From positions 248,001 through 312,000 of the forward strand of contig JADANN010000409.1 of assembly GCA_018806985.1 (NCBI GenBank): a stretch of DNA of 64,000 nt. The letters run 5' to 3'. This document shows positions 1-12,300 of this stretch, piece by piece (positions within the stretch are counted from its first letter, which is position 1; each line of letters begins with the position of its first letter). The DNA comes from Angiostrongylus vasorum. Taxonomy: Eukaryota > Nematoda > Chromadorea > Rhabditida > Metastrongylidae. The notes beneath the pieces were generated by a model, which was not told the DNA's origin, did no database searches, and saw only the letters and a program-made list of their open reading frames with translations. The translations under genes and the position numbers were made by a program.

Positions 1-396
1 CTTAGATACTTGGATGGTCCATCTTTGCTGGTTGTGCGGGCCCCAGCGTAATTTCCATTCTCCGGAGATTTACTGGTTTAGCCACTGTGGCTCCCTGGAG
101 TCCTGAGGTAATCCAGGCCGAAGTCTGCCCCAGGTCGTCACCACCACAGGCACTCACCGCCCTTGTGGATCAAACGAAGATTTACTACCATGTGTTTCAC
201 CAGTTTGATACTAGCAGCGTGGTGGAACCTAGTATTGGTTTACTCTAAGCTAGGCTTCTTAGCAGGAAACGCCGGACTCCTTCTCACCTTGGGAGGCCGA
301 GCTGGATGGAAGTGGAAAAATCCTTCCGCTGTACATTGCAGCCAGCCCGACATCCAGGAACACCTCCCAGCCACGATGAGGCGGTAAACCGTTGGA
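1..396 (-). repeat. Repeat family A, full-length copy
   Basis: Family A is an unclassified interspersed repeat of about 390 bp seen 17 times here. Read on its own strand it opens with CGGTTTACCGCCTCATCGTG and ends with GGGCCATCCAAGTATCCAAG, often followed by an AAGT-type short tandem tail. This copy is inverted and starts at the window edge. I see no Pol III A/B boxes and no terminal inverted repeats. The tandem tail suggests a SINE-like or LINE-dependent element, which is inference. Confidence 0.85.
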
Positions 397-647
397 AGGA
401 ACATCAATTACATACAAAGAAATTTTGAAACAACGCGACAAATAGTAAGTTGAAGGGAGACAATTAACGAGCCAACGTATCAGCTGAAGGACATACGTGG
501 CACAAACTCTATGTGGTCCTAGAAACCGCTCCATCGATTGCGCGCACGATCTTAGTTTCCTTGCTACAGGCACTGCTTACATCGCTAGTTGAAGGAGTAT
601 AGAGAAAAGGCGTTGGTTCGACTTCGCACATCTGCAAAATAAAAAAA

Positions 648-922
648 AAAGGATAAAGTTCTCGGAGCTGATCAGTCCCTGAGGGATGTATCATGCATTC
701 TACTTCATTAAACGTTGTTGGAGGTGAATGAATGTATACACAGCCTTTGAAATGACTCGCAGTGGCCTACCGATGTATCGAGCTAGTGCAGCTGCCCTCC
801 CAGACAAGTTTGGTACCAATTTACTGATCGCAAAGGTATGGAGGGCTTGGTGGTCCTAGAACGCGGGGATTAACCCTATGTGTATTGCGGGACGCCTCCG
901 ACCACTGCGCTACACGCATATG
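648..922 (-). mobile_element. SINE family B (tRNA-like), near full-length
   Basis: Family B is about 285 bp. Its head reads GTGTGGCGCAGTGGT (A-box-like) and about 40 nt later GGGATCGATCCC (B-box-like), as in a tRNA-derived SINE. The body carries ATACATCGGTAGGCCACCGC and AGGGATTGATCAACGCC, and the 3' end is a run of TTTATCCTTT units. This copy is inverted, with its tail at 650 and its worn head near 920. Confidence 0.8.
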
Positions 923-1285
923 TATAGCAGAGAACTGTAGCAGTCTGCTAACGATCACAATACTTCATGCTGTCACTGTGTTAACACTAAATGAAAGAGT
1001 AGGAATATAAGAAAATGCGCAGAACGCAATAAAGGCGATGATTTACAAGAACGGTACTTCTCACGAAGAAAAATTCCTTTGAAAAAAGTGCAATGCCTGA
1101 ATACAGTCGCTTCTTCCACGCTTTTCTTCACCACTACTCTCGTCACTTGGATAGTAATGTTGTAGTACGGGATCTTGATGGAACAAGGTACGCAGCCCGG
1201 TTTTGAGGAAAACACTTTTATGTTTGCTGGAAAATCGGTACGCTCACCATTAGGTCCACTGAATAGAAAATAAGCGATAAAAATA

Positions 1286-1563
1286 AAAGGATAATGCTCC
1301 CAGTGTTGATCAATCCCTTTGGGATGCGCCATGCACTCGACTTCATTAAGTCTCGTTGGAAGTGAATGAATGCATATCTGGCCTTTACAGTGACTCACGA
1401 TGGTCTGTCGATGAATCGAGACAGTGCTACTATCTTCCCAGACACTTCTGGTACCAATAACTGCCGACCCCAGAGGGATGGAAGGCTTGGTATACCAGAG
1501 GCGTGGGAATCGATCCTATGTGTATTGCAGGGCGCCTTCGACTACTGCGCCACACGCGGCCAT
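1286..1563 (-). mobile_element. SINE family B, near full-length
   Basis: Inverted copy. The AAAGGATAA tail starts at about 1288 and the tRNA-like head ends near 1562. The short ORFs on both strands here are by-products of the SINE. Confidence 0.8.
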
Positions 1564-2118
1564 TAAATAAAAGATAGAGACAAAACCAACGAAAAAAACA
1601 GCAAAAGTATAGACCTGCACTTACTTTGCACACGACTTGATGAAGCAAGTTGGCTCAACTTCATCGGACAAAAGTGGTATTCAGCTTCAGTGGTAGGCCG
1701 ACAAACGATACTCCTTACTAGATAATGACTTTTAGGTCCTTCTAATAAAAAAGAGGATTCAGATTTTCAAGCAGTAAAGTGAAAAAATAGGGTAACCAGA
1801 AAAAAGTAGTAAATCAAGTAAAAAGTTACCGTGAACTTGTTCGCCTTTCTCTGCTGCACCAGAGTCAGTTGACGTTTCATCTTCTTTGTTCCCTTACGCC
1901 TTTCTTTTTCTTTGCCAAGATTTTTGTCCCTTTTTACCATCAACAGCATCCTTTTTCTTCGGTAATCGGCCGTCATCTTGGACTTCACCTTTCGTACCTA
2001 GACGTGCCAAATTTAAAGGCAAACCAGTGAATAAACTAAAGGAACTAAAGACTAGACTGAAAAGTAATAACAGGCAGAAAATAAAAAGTTAACACCTCTA
2101 GCTTCTGTTAACCCTCCC
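1564..2118. other. No confirmed gene; possible short coding exon near 1.99-2.09 kb
   Basis: Plus-strand sequence from about 1998 to 2090 reads as a lysine-rich tail (for example KGKPVNKLKELKTRLK) ending in TAA, preceded by CACCTTTCGTACCTAG, which could be a splice acceptor. The stretch just upstream (1860-1980) is pyrimidine-rich on this strand and lysine/glutamate-rich when read on the other. No family is recognisable, so this may be a stray exon end or chance. Confidence 0.2.
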
Positions 2119-2430
2119 ACCGGGTTACTGCTTCATCGTGGTTGAGGTGTTCGTGAGTGTCGAGGTGCGATGTACAACGGCGAGATTCACCTCCTGCAGG
2201 GTTTTCACGATACACCACCATCCAGATATCAAACTAGTCGCATGGTGGCAAATCTCCCTCGGATCCACAAGGCCTGCGACTGCCGGTGGTGGTGACGACC
2301 TGGTGCAGACTTTGGCCAAGCTGACCTCGAGCTGCCGAGAACCACAAAGGCTAAACCAGCAAAACTCCAAAAAAATGAAGATTATGCTAGGGCCCGCACA
2401 ACCAGTGAGGACGGGCCATCCGAGTAGGTA
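2117..2430 (+). repeat. Repeat family A, internally deleted copy
   Basis: Starts with a degraded head (GGGTTACTGCTTCATCGTGG) and ends GGGCCATCCGAGTAGG. About 70 bp between the head block and the ATCAAACTAGTCGCATGG block is missing compared with full copies. Confidence 0.75.
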
Positions 2431-2995
2431 AGCTTTTGTGAACATGGCAAAAAACTGGTACTATGACGTCTTCAACTGACAAATTATCCAAAGAATCTTA
2501 TTATCTTAGAGCCTAGAATGAATCCTACTTTGGAATTCTGAGATATCCAGAGAACAGACACCAACAACTTCAAAATGTTAACTCAAACTCACGAGTGTTG
2601 TGTTTCTCTACAAATAACAAAAAGGCGTATTACAGACATTCGTAGCGACCGTACAACTCAACGCGCGAATATGTGGTTTTCGAATTCTCGCCCGGCGTGG
2701 GATAACCATGGCACGACGAGAGGTGTGTTCCGTCTTCGAGTGTGGATGGACATACGGTGAGCTTCGCTTCCGGGTTAAATCTCTTCTTCTTCTCTCGTGG
2801 TAGTCTTCCTTTTTAAAGTGTGGTGACTGACGTTTGCCATCGTGTTTGCTTGTGTTATTGCACGTTTCTTAGTGTTTACGAGATTTTACTAACTTATGGT
2901 GTACCACAACACTTCATGAAAGTAAACCATTAATTTGGAATGAAGTTTCTCATATGAAAATGAACGAAAATCCCGTTTAAGTGACATTGGAAGTA
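2431..2995. other. Unannotated, upstream of kinesin
   Basis: No repeat or coding match recognised. A short open frame at 2575-2760 has no homology I can see. The AT-rich stretch 2780-2960 could contain upstream regulatory sequence for the kinesin gene, but no specific site can be named. Confidence 0.3.
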
Positions 2996-2997
2996 TG

Positions 2998-3170
2998 CGG
3001 GTACAGACCTGCGATCGACTTTATTACCATAATGATGCTGAAGTATTTCCAAAACTCCGGACAACAGGTGTCTGCGGTGGGGATCGAACCCGCTACTACC
3101 TTTTTCCTGAGAAAGCATTTATTTTTCAAATTCGTCTCTCAACTAGCCCTATCTATAGACTTATATGTGA
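2998..3170 (-). mobile_element. SINE family D (tRNA-like), partial
   Basis: Family D read on its own strand has a head like TGGTGTGGTGGTGAACGC (A-box-like), then GTTCGATCCC (B-box), then a body ending in GCAAATATCTCAGCA. Here the inverted copy shows GGGGATCGAACCCGCTACTA at about 3080 and a degraded head. It lies 0.2-0.4 kb upstream of the kinesin start. Confidence 0.65.
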
Positions 3171-3345
3171 GCACTTATGTAAACGGTTTTTAGGGACCGA
3201 AGGTCTTCTGAGAAGCCAAAGGAAAATGTGACTTATTGATTTTCTACTAATGTTAAGGTTTTATTTACCTTTCCACACTTTCCACAGCGATACTAGAACG
3301 TTTTGATGCGTTGCGTTAATTTTAAAGCGTTGCTGATTCTGTTCA

Positions 3346-3359
3346 TAGCAAATTTCTAG
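3346..3359 (+). promoter_or_regulatory. Candidate trans-splice (or 5' UTR) acceptor before kinesin ATG
   Basis: The sequence AGCAAATTTCTAG ends 25 nt before the first in-frame ATG of the kinesin. The spacing and TTTCTAG sequence fit a nematode spliced-leader acceptor. A normal 5' UTR intron acceptor would look the same. Confidence 0.4.
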
Positions 3360-3384
3360 GCTTAAGCTTAGCTAGGCGTTGATC

Positions 3385-6300
3385 ATGATTGAAACGGAGT
3401 TCATCCGAGTGACGGCGCGTGTGCGTCCGCCTTCAACCTCAGAAGATCGAATCGTCAGCGTTCGTGATGAGAGAAGTCTTTGTTTCAATCCGTGGAATCC
3501 GAAAATATTCGCATTTGATTCGGTTTTTGGCGAAGACGTCACACAGGTTAGAGATTTGAAGCATAATGTCGTATTATTTTGTTTCTTCTAAGAATTACAC
3601 ATCATTTCAGGCCGAAGTTTTTGAAGATATAGGGACCCGTATAGTTGATGGTTGTGTGGATGGATACAATGGGACGATCATCGCATACGGTAAACTTTGT
3701 GGACTCTTGTGGGAGGGGCAGCTCCTTCGGTGCACTGCCTGGGGCGGGGAGTGCGTCCAAGCGCCTTGGTTTCGGCGTGCACTACTGCGTGGGCAGTCCG
3801 GGGCTGTTGGTTTCGGGTTGGATCATTTTCATCAACAACAGTTATTTCTTCATCTGATTTTTTGAGATATTTCAGGTCAAACTGGTTCGGGCAAGACGCA
3901 CACGATGTTTGGACCTGCGAATGTCGAGAACTGCCTTCTAGATAGTCAGCATCGAGGGCTGATGCCACGCGCCTGTGATGCCCTATTTAAGAAGTTGTGT
4001 ACAAGGGCTGTAGAGGTAAAAGGACATCTCGGAAGGCTATGTTAAATACGCCCATGTCCATTTCAAATGGGCGCGTGTGGCGCAGTTGTTGGAGTGCGTT
4101 CCGCAATACGCATGGGATTGATCCCCGCGCCCATCGCCGACCACGGCCTCCATCCTTTCGGGGTCAGCAAATTGGTACCATACTTGTCTGGGAGGATAGC
4201 AGCATTGACTCGATACATCGGTAGGCCACTGCAGTCATTGTAAAGGACTGATATGCATTCAGTCGCCTCCAAACGATGCTTAGTGAAGTCGAATGCTTGG
4301 CGCATCGCAGATTGATCAACACCGAGAGATTTATCCTCTATCCTTTATATCTTCATTTTCAGAAGGGCCCAGGCTTCAACTACGAAGTTTTCTGCCGATT
4401 CATTGAGTTATACAACGAGGAGTTCTACGACTTACTGAGTCACCGTCAACAAAAACTGTCGATACGAAGTGATTCGAAGAGCGTTCAATTGCTTGGTGTC
4501 TCCGAACACAGAGTTCAGTCCAGTACTGACATGATGCGGGTCGGTTTTAGATCTTTTCCAAGTGTAGACATTGGTGACTTTGGTGCAAATAAAAAACATT
4601 CCAGGTTCTCGAAATCGGATGGGAAGCCAGACATACAGCTGAAACGGCGATGAGTCGGGAGTCATCACGATCGCATTGTATCTTCAGTGTGGATGTTAGT
4701 TATTGATCCTGACGTCATGATTTGTTATCCGAATCTACCCTCATCACTGGTAAATGCTTACATTTTTAGGGTGAAGACCGAGGAGCTAGTGAACAACATT
4801 GTAAATAAAAGATGTGCTACCTTAAACCTTGTGGATCTGGCAGGATCGGAGAGACAGACACAATCAAATGCTTTCGGCGACCGATTCAAAGAGGCTATAA
4901 ACATCAATTCGTCACTGGTTGTTCTTGGCCGGGTTATACGAACGCTATCAGACGTAAATCGTCGTGGTGAGCATATACCATATCGCGATTCGAAATTGAC
5001 CCATATTTTGCGAGACTCACTAGGAGGTAACAGCAGGACAGCTGTCATTGTGAATGTCCACCCTGATGTAGGGTAGGTTCTGAAGCATATATTGTTTTGC
5101 TTATGGTTCGATCCATTACGGAACATTACTGGCTTTTTAGTAATGAGTGGTCGTTAGCTAGTCCCTAATATTAATCAATAAGGTTGCATTAATATTTGTG
5201 GAAATGCAATTTCTTCAACGGTTTACCGCCTCATCTTGGCTGGGAGATGTTCCTGGGTGTCGGGCTGCGATGAACAGCGAGGGATCCCCTCGGCTGGGCT
5301 TCCCAAACTGAGAAGTCCAGCGTTTCCACCACGAAGCCTAGCTAAGAGCAAATCAATACCAAGATCCACCAACGTCCTGGTATCAAACTAGTCGTATGAT
5401 GGCGTAGCATATTCCCTCTGATCCACAGGGACGGTGACTGGTTGTGGTGGTGACGACCTCCGGCAGATTTTAGCAAAGCTGTGCTTGGGCCTCGAAGGAG
5501 ATACGATGGCTAAAACAGCAAAACTCCGAGGAAGTGGCGATTATGCTGGGGGACCAGATCACAACCAGTGAGGACGGGCCGTTCAAGTCTCCAAGTAATA
5601 CAAGAAGACCTGCAACTATTATTCGGACACGATTTCGACGTTACAGTTCGCCGCAGATTGTAGGAAAATTGAGAATCGTGTATGTGCTAACGAGGACTTA
5701 GCGGCTGACACAGTGATGGCGTACAAGTGCGAGATTGCCCGTCTTCGTGAAGAACTTCGTCTTGTCGAGGAAGGGACGCGTTCAGGTGTCCTTATATCAC
5801 TTATGTACTTGAATCACGAATTCATTTTACACCAAATGTAAGGTTCTAGTTGCAAATTATTGTTCGCACCTTCCAGAATTAGGGTCGAAAATATCAGCGC
5901 TTCAAGAAGAGCTGAAGAATTGGAAAGAAACGGCGATTTCACGAGAGAAGGCGCTTGCTAAAGCGCAAATTCAATGCGATCTTCTCAACGCGCAGCTTAC
6001 GAGCCAAACAAATCAAGAAGCTAGCACCCAGGTTCTCTCCATATACGTTTTCGCACTATTGACTTTGTTGTGGTGTTCTAATACTGCTGTATAGCCTCGT
6101 AGTGATTAGTGGCGTTCTCACTCAAACTCAATACAGAATTTTGTGCCTAGCGTATTTTCGGAAACATTACGGGTTCTTAGCTACTTTCTGCCCAAATGCG
6201 GGCGGAGCAAGCACATAAAGTCGAACTGCACTTACATGTTGAAAAACTTACCACCAAGGTATGATTTAGTGTAATTGGACGCTCGACATTGCCTTTCTCA

Positions 6301-9300
6301 TTATGTGAATAGTATTGGAATTACAACCACAATAATGCTGACATGTTTGCAAAACTCGGCCGCCAGGCCAGACTGGAACCGCGATTACCCTTTTCTTTGG
6401 GCTCACGTGTTAGTCAGTCTACCACTGAAGCCATTGCTTTGCCTTTCTCTTAGCCAGTTTTTTGCGCTAATGGTACGATCAGCAATTACACGCCAATGGG
6501 AATGATCTGAGGAGCACAAATCTGTGCTAGACTTGGTTAAGCTGAGGCGGCAGTCATATAGTCACTTGGATGCCTGGACAGGCTGTCTTCACTGATTGTA
6601 CGAACCGCAGCATAATTTACTTTCTTTTCTCTCCCTCGCATCAGTCGTCGTCCACTTTGGTGGTCCAATTCGAAATTGGTGACGTCCACGAAGCCCTTCT
6701 GTAATTGTAAAGTCGATTCCAACTGCAAGTGCAGATCGTTCGCGTTGGCCACCAACACGTCCGCCCTCTCGCTTTGTGTGGTCTTCCAGGAGGACACTGT
6801 ATTCACTTTGGAGTCCTCTCCACTGTTTTCGATCCAACTGTCATCTGTTCTTCTTATTATTTCGCTTGCCCATCAGTGTTTCGTTATGGATGTGGATTTT
6901 GGATCATGAAGATGGGACAGGCTTCGGTGATCTGAGCTACGAATTTCAGCTAGACGTTGTGAGGGCCGGTCAAATTTCAGAAGACAATGTTCAAGTGATT
7001 TGTGGGTGGTGCGCAGAATTCTTGACGTGATTGAGGTATGATCACACGTTTGTGCAGCATAACAGAACACTGGGAGCATTATTGAATCGAAAAGGTGAAT
7101 GCGGAGCTTTATGTTCGTTAGTTGCTTGGTGGCTTTTTTGAGTGGCTCGAATGCGGCCCATACTCTTTTCTTCTTTCGCCTAATTCCTCTGTATTGTTCT
7201 CTATTTTCATTGAACGGTACACGTACGAGGTAGTCTGTGTAGTCAGAGAACCATCCAGTTTGATTTGTTTACCTTCGCACTATGAATTCCTCTAGGTCTG
7301 GGTTTTCGTCCTATTGATGCGCAGTCCAATCCTTTTTCCTGCTTCATTGAATGCATTGAGCATCTTCTCTGCTTCACTGGTACTTTTCGAAAATGTGACA
7401 ATATCGTACGCGAAACGAAGGTTTAATGGGAATTTTCCACCAATACGTATGCCCTTTTCATCCCAGTGGAGTGACTTCATTATGCACTGCATTGCAGCAG
7501 TAAACACTTTTGACGACATTGTGTCACTTTATGGAACCTTTTTTTCCTAAGAATGTGTTGAACACTCGATGAAAAGCTGTACAATTGTGCTACAGTACCG
7601 ATAAAGGCTGCTGTTTTCGAATATAGGACGGGCAGTCCAGCAGATAAGAAGTGCACTGAGGTTCTGAGTTCTGTTCATATTTCAACATCCTTATGGTTGC
7701 ATTTCACGTATTACCTTGCCATGAAAAAAAGAATAGGTGATAAATAAAAGTAAAGACATTGATGATGGATGTTGTCGTTAATATATTAGGATTGGCTGAT
7801 CTCTTTATTAAAGATAGACTGATAAGTAATAGGATAGATAATTCATTCGTTATCCTACACAATGAATTCTTTTATTATCAGTTGCATGATGAAGTGGTGC
7901 GCGATATTCTATCCCAACTGTGGAAGAGAATCGAGTCAGTGAATACAGTTGACGAGCTTACAAAAGTCCAACTTGAAAACGACCTGTCAAGCGTTAGTGG
8001 TTTGATGACTTTTTTTTCTCTTTGTAGAGCTTATGGTTTTTTGTGTTCTATAGAGTATTTCGCCTCCCAACGGTTTACCGCCTCATCGTGGCTGGGAGGT
8101 GTTTCTGGATGTCGGGCTGCGATGTACAGCGGGGAGATTCATTGCCCTGGCAAGGTCTCCCAGGTTGAGAAGGAGTCCGGCGTTTTAGTCAGGAAGCTCA
8201 TCTAAGAATAAACCAATACCAGGATCTACCACGGTCCTGGTATCAAACTAGTCGCATGGTGGCAAATTTCCCTCTTACCCACAAAGGCGGCGACTCTCTG
8301 TTGGGGTGACGACCTGGGGCGGACTTTAGCCTTGCTGACATCTTGACTTTGGGGAACCACAATAGCTAAACGAGCAAAACTCCGAGAAAATCCAGGTATA
8401 CAGTATTGTGCATTTTGAAATTTGTCTAACTTGCTGCTGTAAATAATTCATATAGGCTCGAAGTGAACTCGATCAGTTGCAACGCCGTTACGAATCTGCC
8501 GAAGCGGCTAGAAAAGCTCTCAACGAGAAGTACAGTAATTTCCTTGAGCAGTGTAGTGGGACATTTTTCGGAACTCCACCTCGTCGTCTTAATCTCAATA
8601 CGGTACGCTTTGTAGATTGTTTAGTTTTTTTATGAAACAAGCAGTCTCTTTATGAAATAGAAGCCATATGTCGGAAATATAAGCGACTCGACCAATACAG
8701 GTAGTTGAGGAATACAAGGACATTCTACTCAATCAGAAATTTGTCATATCTCTATCTGTGACGCGTGTGGCGCAGTGGTCAGAGACGCCCTGCGACACAC
8801 ACGTGGGATCGATCCCCACGCCCGTGGCTCACCAAGCCTTTCCTCCCTCGGAGGTCGGCAAATTGTACCAGACCTATCTGGAAGAATAGCAGCGCTGGCT
8901 CGATACATCGGTAGCCCACGGCAGAGCATCGTAAAGGCCTGATATAATTCAGTCACCTACAAGGATGCTTAGTGAAGTCGAATGTATGGCGCTTCCCTCA
9001 ACAATTGATCAACGCCGAGAGCTTTATCCCTTTTTATTTCACGTCCCTCTTAGTAAATCTTTCGTTATACTAGCTTTTTTTACAGCAGTTTACGTGAGTG
9101 CCACTTCAACATTTTCCAAATTCTTGCTACTCGCGTTGTAGATAAGAAAAATATACCCAACTCTTAGTGTTTCTAGACGCCTGCGCACGGCGAAAATACG
9201 AAAACCTCTGCTCAGCGAAGAGAAGAACGCCGCCAGAGCTTCTACATACCTGCTTTTGGTAATCATGACGGAGCATCGCGAGTATTCAAACCAGTTCTTT

Positions 9301-12300
9301 TTGAGGAAAACGAGGAAAGTGGTGCACAACTTCAAGGAGTGAGTTATATTAGTTTTTCCAATGTGTTCTCACATTCGATTTTGACTACTTGAAGTTTTAT
9401 GAGTCTTTTATAGGGTCTAGAACATGACGAGTATATGATAGAAGAACGAAGACTTCTTTTTTTGGAGATCGAAAATAACAGGCTGTCCCAGGTTGTCTTG
9501 GAAAAAGAAGTTGCTCTTAAGGACATTTGCGACAAGCAGAAGAGTCAGTCGAAACAATGGCTCGAGGAGAAGATGTTATTTGTTCAAAATGAATCTTTGT
9601 TGAGCGCACGCATAGAAGGCCTGCAAGTAGAAAAAGAGGCACTCTTGGAAGAGGTTAAAAAATTGCAAGAGCAAATAGAACTGCTTAGCGCTAGTCTTTC
9701 GTCATGTAACGACGAGAAATGTCGCCTAGAGCAGTCAGTTAAGAGTCTACGTTCCGAGAAACTCGATCTTGAGGATAAACTTCAAGGTCCCTTCTTTTCG
9801 TGAATATGTTTCAATATGTATATTAATTGTAACTAAGTTTTAATTCTTTAGGAATGCAGAATGAAAATGAACGGCTTTTAACGGAGCTGAGAGACAAACC
9901 CGAATTGGTCAGTCTTTCCCATCTAACATCGCTTGTTTTTTTTTCTAAACGTTTAAATTTTTAAGTTGGGAACCTTTTGGGTTTTTTCAGTTGAATACGT
10001 CTTGAATGTCATTTGTTTTTGTGCTGCTGATAGTTTGGCAAAAATGGCGGTAAGGAATTATTAGGCTGTTTGTTTTTTTGTGTGCTTCTTATCTTCTTTG
10101 GATGTCTTCTTAACCATTTCGTCTCTTTATAATAAACATGTTGCTTTTCGAACTTGAATTTTAGATCCATATTCCTCAATGCTTATCATTTCTTTTATAA
10201 GCTTACACAAGATTCATACATAATCTTTGTTCGGCTAATGTTTCGTCGGTTCCATCTTCATCAGAGCCGATGATCCGAGTCTGACAAATACGAAACCGTC
10301 GAACTGTTAGCCGAATAAAGGATTATATATCAGGGAGCCCGGACTATCAACTCGGATCATCGGCTCTGATGAAGACGAAACCGTCGAAAGGTTAGCCAAA
10401 TAAAGATTACGTATCAGCCTCGCGTAAGCTTATCAAAGAAAGAATACATATTGATTAGTCATAGCGAGTTAAAGAAAAGTCCGTGTTGAAATAATGTTAC
10501 GCTCCATGTTTCTCAGTACATTCTAAACTTTGTTAGTAGAAATAGAAAACATCTGCACAATTTCGCCAATGATGTTCCTACTTCTTTTATTCTATCACGA
10601 TAAACTTCTTAACTTTGGAAACCAACGAATTTTCTGAATGCATTTTCATCTGCGGTGTGCTGGAAGGGGGCAGTGTTTAGGTTTTTCTGATTATGTTGAC
10701 TTTGATAATGCTGATTGTATAAAGTGATGTACGGTGTCATCGTACCGCAATTGGGAACATTTCTCCTGATCCATTGTGGACAGTACACATTGACATTCTT
10801 GGGACTAGCTGATATCTTCACTCTATTTTAAGGTTGTAATGTTTCCTGCAAGTTTGAGGGAGTCATATATTAGTGTTCCATTTACCATGTATTATCTTAA
10901 TCTCGTTGTCGAATGTACCTTTCATCGCACAATATGCTTGTTAGACGGGTCGTCTTTGTTGCTCGGATTAAGAGCAGATTTCTTAACGAACCTCCTAGCT
11001 CTTCGTTGAAGTCGTACGACGTCCCCTTCTCAAGGGTTTTCCGCTTTCCTGTTCACTTATGCTAAGATACTGTACCTCTGCCCGCGTCCATTCCATCTAT
11101 ATGCTTTCGAATCGTTTTCCTTGAATCCACTCAAATTAATATTTTCAGTTGGTCATCTTCGATATCGGCTAGTCGTCACCGACTTTCTTGGCAAATCTGG
11201 TGTTGATGTTGCAAAGCTTTCGTGCCGTTTTATATCCTAAGTTGTTTCTGCAGAAAATCGCTGGAATTTCGACTTTTCGAACCTTTGTTCCTCTAGCAAA
11301 TAAGAGCGTTATTTTTTTACAGCGCAGATGACAAAGATTACGATGTTTATCAAATGAACATGCTTGTTTCATAGTTGTAAGAGTGTGGTTTTTCCTGATA
11401 CGAATGTTTGCCCTCACATTTCTCTTGGTTGAAATTATTATGGCTGGCGGGGTGTGTGACGTAGTGTTCGGAGGCACCTTTGCAATACACACTTGAGATC
11501 CATCTCCATGCCTCTGGCTCACTAAGCATTCCATCCCTCTGGGGTGGGCAAATTGGTACAAGAGTTGTCTGGGAGGATAGCAGCACTGGCTCTATAGATC
11601 GGTAGGCCACCGCGAGTCATCATAAAGGCCAGACATGCATTCAGTCACCTCCGACGATGTCAAGTGAAGTCGAATACATGATTCATCCCTCAAGGATTGA
11701 TCAACGCCGAGAGCTATCCTTTTTTATCCTGTACAATTTTATCTTATGAGTAATTTGTTCTAAAATGTGACTCACTACCAACCTAAATCTTGTCATGCAC
11801 TTTTATTTCAGCAATGATATCATTGTTATAGCATCAGTTTAGGAGACCGACATTACTAAACTTCGACTGAAGCTTAGCGCTGCACAAAAAGATAACTATA
11901 GTCTTCGAATCAGAAACGAAGCCGTGGAGAAGGAACGTCGTTCAGATTTAGTATGTCTCCAATACCTATCACATATTTTTGCAAAGGAGGCAGATATCTT
12001 TTTGTATTTGCAACCGCAAAAAAACACTTTTCTCTCATCTAGATGTCCTTGCAGAGAATGGAGGACAGACTATGTCAAGTTCTTGCATCTCTTCGTAAAA
12101 CGGAACGAGAAAAGAATGAACTTGTGGAACACTGTGAAGACTTGAAGGTAGTGTTGTTACGACCATCTAACCTTGTTATTACAATTATTTTTTATTTCAA
12201 CTCTTAGATTTCTTTCTATTTCCTCATTTTTGTCTTAGTTTTCTGTGTTTTTATTTTGCAGTTGTTTTTACAACTGTTTTATTATTGTTCGTCATTCTGT

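Noticed and set aside
8760..8835. tRNA gene candidate (A and B box at tRNA spacing)
   Set aside because: It does not fold into a full cloverleaf, and the same sequence continues into the family B body at 19 sites, so it is a SINE head.
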